Source of the DNA: an uncultured Lachnospiraceae bacterium
GTDB taxonomy: Bacteria; Bacillota; Clostridia; Lachnospirales; Lachnospiraceae
Direction of reading: 5' to 3'
Assembly: GCA_910578645.1 (NCBI GenBank)
Contig: CAJTQI010000006.1
Location: 1-64,000, forward strand
Length of the DNA stretch: 64,000 bases
Position 1 is the first letter of the stretch. Each line of letters begins with the position of its first letter. Shown here one piece after another: positions 59,339 to 64,000 of the stretch. The position numbers and the translations under genes are program-made. The notes below the pieces were generated by a model, which saw only the letters and a program-made list of their open reading frames with translations, was not told where the DNA came from and did no database searches.

Positions 59339-60501
59339 AACAGTCCATCCAATTCCGCACTGACAGGCACCGCGATTATCTTATGCCTCTGCGTGCTCTG
59401 CCTGGCATAGTCCTCCATGTTCTCATCCGTCACCACATAGAAAACCGTCATTATCCCCGCCCTGTCAAATTCTTCTGTCATCCTCATAACCGTCTCGTCA
59501 ATCTGATGCATCACGCCGAACACAATCCTGCTTTCAGCAAGCTGCCCCTGCCCCAGTAAAAGTGACAACAGTACACCAAGGTTTTCATCCCTGTCGAATA
59601 TCACTTCCGATACCCTCTGGTAAAACCCGTCAAAATCCCCAATGCTTTCCACATGCTTTGCCAGAACGCCACTTTGTCCGCAATATGCCCAAAAGGGGAT
59701 ATTTTTCCCGGCAAAAAAATTCCCTAACGCCAGCACTGTCTCTAACATCTTATCTTCCACGGGAAGATATTCTCTCTGCTCTGTGCCAAATCGTCTCGTA
59801 TCCCAGAACAAAGATATTCCCGTTTTCTCTTCCCCTGTACGATTCCTCACCTTCAATTTCCCTTCCTTGGCAGAAGCTTTCCAGTGAATCTGCTTGGGTG
59901 CATCTCCCGCAATATAGTCCCGTACCACAATATCCGGTTCCGTACGCTCCAACACAGATTCTTTGCGCAGGAACATGCTGAAATTTTCGACACTGTTAAG
60001 CTTAGCCACCGAAGTCACTTTTGGCAGCACCCGGGCTTTAACAGCATGGGGAACCCGATAGCGGATGCAAAACAGCCTAAAGAAATCCGTCAGGACAATT
60101 TCCTTCACCCCCACCTCATACTCGCCACGGTACTTACAGGTTAGTCTTGTCTCAAACGTCTTTTTGTCTTTCGGAAGAAGCTCATATTCTTTATCCCCCG
60201 GAAGCTCTTCCACCGTGGAAAAAGAGGAAAACATATTCACGCTGATACCGGCAAACAGACAAAAACTCTCGTTTTGCAAGACAAACAGATAGGGCATAGC
60301 CTGCCCGCACACCATATTCTTGCTCTCTAACTGCTGCATAATCTTAAGATTCCAGTAAGCGCTCAGCAGATAGACGCCGGACACCACAGGAATCAATGTA
60401 ATTCCCCAGAATATCCCATAACTGACAGTACCCCCATAACAGCTAATAACAGCCAAGGATAGTACCCATAAATCCAATAAAATCCATCTGCGCATTTTCA
60501 T
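59335..60501 (-). CDS. DUF58 domain protein
   Basis: 388 residues: two N-terminal helices (LLDLWVLSLAVISCYGG, GIFWGITLIPVVSGVYL), then a soluble part including VVRDYIAGDAPKQIHWKAS (about 195-213), the DUF58 hallmark, followed by a von Willebrand A-like region. It lies between the MoxR ATPase gene and the transglutaminase gene. Overlap of four bases with the latter points to coupling. The ribosome binding site is weak. Confidence 0.92.
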   Translation of the reverse strand: MKMRRWILLDLWVLSLAVISCYGGTVSYGIFWGITLIPVVSGVYLLSAYWNLKIMQQLESKNMVCGQAMPYLFVLQNESFCLFAGISVNMFSSFSTVEELPGDKEYELLPKDKKTFETRLTCKYRGEYEVGVKEIVLTDFFRLFCIRYRVPHAVKARVLPKVTSVAKLNSVENFSMFLRKESVLERTEPDIVVRDYIAGDAPKQIHWKASAKEGKLKVRNRTGEEKTGISLFWDTRRFGTEQREYLPVEDKMLETVLALGNFFAGKNIPFWAYCGQSGVLAKHVESIGDFDGFYQRVSEVIFDRDENLGVLLSLLLGQGQLAESRIVFGVMHQIDETVMRMTEEFDRAGIMTVFYVVTDENMEDYARQSTQRHKIIAVPVSAELDGLL

Positions 60502-60530
60502 GGCAAGCCACTCTTTCTTTCTGAAAATAT

Positions 60531-60612
60531 ACTAAAATTTCACTGGCAAATTGCATAAAATATTCACGAAGTTGTCCTTCGCAGGAATATGAGATTTTCT
60601 TAATATTCCGTT
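60531..60612. repeat. Internal fragment of the MITE-like element
   Basis: About 80 bases match 7412-7492 of the full-length copy (AATTTCACTG, GCATAAAAT, CACGAAGTTGTCCTTCGCAG). The terminal repeats are absent. It sits between MoxR and DUF58 and probably reflects a decayed insertion in the operon. Confidence 0.6.
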
Positions 60613-60625
60613 TGGCTCCCCAATC

Positions 60626-61558
60626 TTATAAGGGAACTTTCGCCTTAATAATAAGGCTTTTTAATATCTTTAATTTATCCTCTTTCCTGATTTTCGCTTC
60701 CGCGGACAGAACAAGCCTGTGCCCAAGCACCTGCATCGCTACAGCCTTCACATCATCGGGTTTTGCATAATCCCGCCCTTGCAGGTATGCCCTGGCCTGG
60801 GACGCGCGTACCAGCGCAAGCATCCCACGGGGACTTGCGCCAAGGACAAAACGCTCTTCCTGCCTGGTAAGCTGCACGATATCTTCGATATACCCAAGTA
60901 CCCCTTCTTTCACCGTAATTTCGGAGACTTCTTTTCTCATCTGTAAGACGTCCTCCGCCTTGCAGACGGTCGCTGTCCGCTCCAGGGTCTGGCCTTTCAG
61001 AAACTGGGAAGCCATTCTGATTTCCTGCTCCCTGTCCGGGTATCCCACCGTAAGCTGCATCATAAAGCGGTCCATCTGCGCCTCAGGCAACGGATAAGTG
61101 CCAAGAAATTCCACCGGATTCTGAGTTGCCACCACAAGAAAAGGTTGGGGAAGTTTATGAACCGTCCCATCCACCGTGACCTGTCCCTCCGCCATCGCCT
61201 CAAGCAGACTCGACTGGGTCTTAGGGGATGTCCTGTTAATCTCATCCGCCAAAAGCACCTGGTGCATGACTGCCCCCGCCTGGTATACAAACTCCCTCGT
61301 ATCCATACGGTAGACAGAGACCCCTGCCACATCTCCCGGAAGCGTATCCGGCGTAAACTGTATCCGCCCAAAACTGCACTCCATGCTTTTTGCAAGACTT
61401 AGGGCAAGCGTCGTCTTGCCCACCCCGGGAACATCCTCCAGAAGCACATGCCCGCCTGCCAGTAAACAGGTCAGCAAATCCTCCACCACTGCTTCCTTTC
61501 CCACAAACACCTGATTAATATTTTCCGTCAGTTTTTGTGCCAAACCGTAATTATCCAT
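60626..61558 (-). CDS. MoxR family AAA+ ATPase
   Basis: 310 residues with Walker A GVGKTTLALSLA (about 45-57), Walker B LLADEINR, sensor 1 ATQNPVEF and an arginine-finger region (YPLPEAQMDRFM). MoxR proteins act as chaperone-like ATPases for von Willebrand A-domain clients, consistent with the DUF58 gene next to it. The ATG at 61558 is 15 bases from the prfB terminator region. Confidence 0.95.
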   Translation of the reverse strand: MDNYGLAQKLTENINQVFVGKEAVVEDLLTCLLAGGHVLLEDVPGVGKTTLALSLAKSMECSFGRIQFTPDTLPGDVAGVSVYRMDTREFVYQAGAVMHQVLLADEINRTSPKTQSSLLEAMAEGQVTVDGTVHKLPQPFLVVATQNPVEFLGTYPLPEAQMDRFMMQLTVGYPDREQEIRMASQFLKGQTLERTATVCKAEDVLQMRKEVSEITVKEGVLGYIEDIVQLTRQEERFVLGASPRGMLALVRASQARAYLQGRDYAKPDDVKAVAMQVLGHRLVLSAEAKIRKEDKLKILKSLIIKAKVPL

Positions 61559-61577
61559 ATCGTCCCCCTTTTATACC

Positions 61578-61619
61578 AAAAACCCAGAGCGTGATTATCA
61601 CCTAATCTACACCCTGGGT
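61578..61619 (-). terminator. Terminator of prfB
   Basis: On the minus strand ACCCAGGGTGTAGATT pairs with AATCACGCTCTGGGT, followed by TTTTT. It directly follows the prfB stop. Confidence 0.88.
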
Positions 61620-61630
61620 CCGTCTGTCTG

Positions 61631-62735
61631 TTATATATTAATCCAACGCAAATAAGCATTGATAAACGGGTCAAGCGCACCGTCCAACACCGCATTCACA
61701 TTGCCCGATTCCTCTTCCGTCCTGTGGTCTTTGACCATCGTATAAGGCTGCAAAACATAAGAACGTATCTGGTTTCCCCATCCGATTTCCTTCACATCAC
61801 CCCGGATACCCGACAGTTTCTCCGCATTTTCTTCCTGCTTAAGCATATACAGCTTCGCCTTTAACATCTGCATCGCCTTATCCTTATTCTGGAACTGAGA
61901 ACGCTCATTCTGGCATGTCACCACGATTCCCGTAGGAAAATGGGTTATACGAATCGCCGAGGACGTCTTATTGATATGCTGTCCTCCTGCGCCGCTGCTT
62001 CGGTAAGTATCGATTCGGATATCCTCATCCCGAATTTCGATGTCCACATCTTCCTCTATATCCGGCATAACATCCAAAGATACGAAGGAAGTCTGACGCT
62101 TCCCCTGGGCATTGAAAGGAGAGATGCGCACCAACCTGTGTACACCCTTCTCAGACTTCAGATAACCATAGGCATTCTCCCCGTTAATCTGGAAAGTCAC
62201 CGACTTAATCCCGGCCTCGTCGCCGTCTAAATAGTCAATCACATCCAGGGCAAAACCTTTGCGCTCCGCCCATCTGGTATACATACGGTAAAGCATACCG
62301 CACCAGTCACAACTCTCCGTGCCGCCTGCTCCCGCATTCAGTTTCAGTATCGCATTGTTCCTGTCATATTCACCCGACAACAGCGTACTGATTCTGATAT
62401 TCTCGAATGTCTCCTTAAACTGGTTAAGCTCTTCCTCGATATCCGGTATGATGGCAGGGTCGTTATCCTCATATCCCATCTCAATCAATTCCAGTATATC
62501 ATGGAACTGTCCGCTCAACCCGTCCATCGTATCCACAATATCTTTCAGGCTCTTAGATTCCCGCATCTTCTGGTTGGATTTCTCCGGGTCATTCCAGAAA
62601 TCCGGCGCCTGCATTTCCATCTCCAATTCTTCAATCCGCTTCGACTTATTTGCTAAGTCAAAGTGAATCCCTCACTTCCGCTAAGGGACTTTCGTAGCTT
62701 AAAAGCTCTGATTTCATATTATCCAGTTCTACCAC
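61631..62735 (-). CDS. prfB: Peptide chain release factor 2, with programmed +1 frameshift
   Basis: Releases peptides at UGA and UAA. Frame 0 starts at GTG 62735 (VVELDNMKSELLSYESPLAE, then VRDSL) and meets an in-frame TGA at 62660-62658 in the classical CTTTGAC slip site, with AGGG upstream as the stimulatory pairing site. The +1 frame continues at GAC 62659 (DLANKSKRIEELEM) to 61631, giving about 367 residues. The GGQ motif is seen in SSGAGGQHINK, and NAGAGGTESCDWCGML is typical of RF2. The frame-0 start follows AGGTGG. Autoregulation of RF2 level is expected. Confidence 0.95.
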
Positions 62736-62758
62736 TTAACGTCACCACCTTTTCTTTT

Positions 62759-64000
62759 TTATCTGTTTCTTCCACAACACTGCTTATACTTCTTACCGGA
62801 ACCGCAAGGGCACGGGTCATTCGGGTATACCTTCGCCTCCACGCGCCTTACAGGCCCTTTCTGGACCGTATCATCCTTGTTCGTGCCTGTCACTTTGGCA
62901 ACCTGCTCACGCTCTACCTTCTGCTCAATCCGCACATGGAAAAGCAGACGGACAGTCTCTTCCTTGATGTTCTGCGTCATCTCGTCGAACATCTCATAGC
63001 CGTTTAATTTATACTCCACGAGGGGGTCTTTTTGTCCGTATGCCTGCAAGCCCGCCCCCTGGCGGAGCTGGTCCATATCGTCGATATGGTCCATCCACTT
63101 CCTGTCGATTACCTTGAGCAAAAGCACACGCTCAATCTCACGGATAGCCTCAGGCTCCGGGAACTCCGCTTCCTTGCTCTCGTAAAGTTTTACCGCTTCC
63201 TCTTTCAACTGCTGCTTCAGACTGTTCTTCTTAGGTTTCGACACACGGGACGCTTTCACAGGCTGCAAGGGAATCGTGGTCAAAAGCAGGGTATTCAACT
63301 CATTGTAATCCCACTCTTCAAAATCCGTATCGTCGCCGATGCACATATCCACACAATCCTCTGTGATATCCGTAATCATCTTGTAGATTGCATCGCGCAT
63401 ACTCTCCCCGTTCAGTACACGCCGTCTCTCTTCGTATATAATCTCCCTCTGCTCGTTCATCACCTGGTCATACTCCAACAGGCTCTTCCTGATGCCGAAG
63501 TTATTGTTCTCTATCTTCTTCTGCGCCGATTCAATCGCTTTTGTCAACGCCTTATGCTCAATCTCCTGTCCCTCCGGGATGCCCAGCGCGTTGAACATCG
63601 TAATCATCCTGTCGGAACCAAACAGTCTCATCAAGTCGTCTTCCAGGGAAAGATAGAAGATGGACTCTCCCGGGTCTCCCTGTCGCCCGGAACGTCCCCG
63701 GAGCTGGTTGTCGATACGCCTGGATTCGTGCCGCTCCGTGCCTACAATCATCAATCCCCCGGCTGCCCTGGCCTCGTCGTCCAGTTTGATATCCGTACCA
63801 CGACCCGCCATATTCGTTGCAATCGTCACTGCACCGTGGACTCCGGCGTCCGCCACGATTTCCGCTTCCATTTCATGGAATTTCGCGTTCAATACTTTGT
63901 GCTCAATACCGCTCTTCTTAAGCAGTCCGCTCAGCTCTTCGGATGCGTCAATGTTGATGGTACCTACCAGTACCGGCTGTCCCTTGGCGTGCGCTTCCTT
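62759..64000 (-). CDS. secA: Preprotein translocase ATPase SecA, C-terminal part (cut by window edge)
   Basis: The frame is open to the window end, so the N-terminal DEAD motor is missing. Visible parts are the second nucleotide-binding domain (TNMAGRGTDIKL, QLRGRSGRQGDPG), the helical scaffold (LLEYDQVMNEQRE), the helical wing, and the C-terminal zinc motif CPCGSGKKYKQCC. About 413 of some 850 residues are present. prfB follows after 23 bases, the conserved Firmicute order. Confidence 0.97.
   Translation of the reverse strand, partial: KEAHAKGQPVLVGTINIDASEELSGLLKKSGIEHKVLNAKFHEMEAEIVADAGVHGAVTIATNMAGRGTDIKLDDEARAAGGLMIVGTERHESRRIDNQLRGRSGRQGDPGESIFYLSLEDDLMRLFGSDRMITMFNALGIPEGQEIEHKALTKAIESAQKKIENNNFGIRKSLLEYDQVMNEQREIIYEERRRVLNGESMRDAIYKMITDITEDCVDMCIGDDTDFEEWDYNELNTLLLTTIPLQPVKASRVSKPKKNSLKQQLKEEAVKLYESKEAEFPEPEAIREIERVLLLKVIDRKWMDHIDDMDQLRQGAGLQAYGQKDPLVEYKLNGYEMFDEMTQNIKEETVRLLFHVRIEQKVEREQVAKVTGTNKDDTVQKGPVRRVEAKVYPNDPCPCGSGKKYKQCCGRNR

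Overview
The window comes from a Gram-positive, anaerobe-type Firmicute, most likely a member of the Lachnospiraceae (Clostridia). Support: the 5' end of a 16S gene, strong AGGAGG-type ribosome binding sites on nearly every gene, the MoxR-DUF58-transglutaminase, secA-prfB and tsaE-tsaB-rimI...tsaD gene orders, a RibU ECF transporter behind an FMN riboswitch, a prfB gene with the +1 programmed frameshift, and many M56/BlaI and two-component modules. Genus cannot be fixed from what is visible.

Layout. 1-840: 5' part of a 16S rRNA gene preceded by two tRNA-Ser genes and a strong promoter, all on the minus strand. 835-7294: housekeeping block on the minus strand (ispD, tsaD, rnz, rimI, tsaB, tsaE and small proteins), i.e. 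isoprenoid precursor synthesis plus t6A tRNA modification and tRNA 3' processing. 7295-13190: repeats, then a BlaI-M56-GNAT operon with a two-dyad operator, an XRE regulator, an amidohydrolase of the MtaD family and an orphan MazE-like protein. 13400-19013: a HelD-type helicase whose C-terminus looks like the N-terminal domain of a GH31 glycosidase, a MATE exporter and a Crp/Fnr regulator. 19030-25172: a solute-binding lipoprotein, two sugar-type permeases and, unusually, a HlyD-type membrane-fusion protein. 25424-32637: PEBP protein, lipoprotein, LysR, a two-component system and a flotillin. 32735-36720: a MacAB-like efflux operon. 36721-38745: repeat-flanked, AT-rich TetR-GNAT pair. 38766-41115: ribU with FMN riboswitch, an Uma2 remnant, an orphan flagellin. 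41310-44509: a second BlaI-M56 pair. 44707-50622: alcohol dehydrogenase, ABC-2 exporter with its own two-component system, ROK regulator. 50708-57026: tex, TetR-methyltransferase pair with palindromic operator, and three small envelope-type genes. 57017-64000: transglutaminase-DUF58-MoxR, prfB and the 3' two-fifths of secA.

The most striking signal is not a protein. A dispersed structured element recurs at least ten times, mostly between genes: a hairpin (P1), a second hairpin (P2) whose loop is complementary to a downstream strand, sometimes an inserted extra hairpin, and then usually an AATGGAG(G)-type Shine-Dalgarno sequence. The loop and its partner differ between copies yet stay complementary (TCTGCGC/GCGCAGA, TCAGAGC/GCTCTGA, CTCCG/CGGAG, CTTC/GAAG), and P1 and P2 also change on both sides. 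This predicts an H-type pseudoknot beside the ribosome binding site. In at least three places (MATE, GNAT, TetR) it supplies the ribosome binding site of the gene. A related set of copies without a gene behind them is linked to a roughly 230-320 bp element with terminal inverted repeats. The second standout is the helicase-GH31-like fusion.
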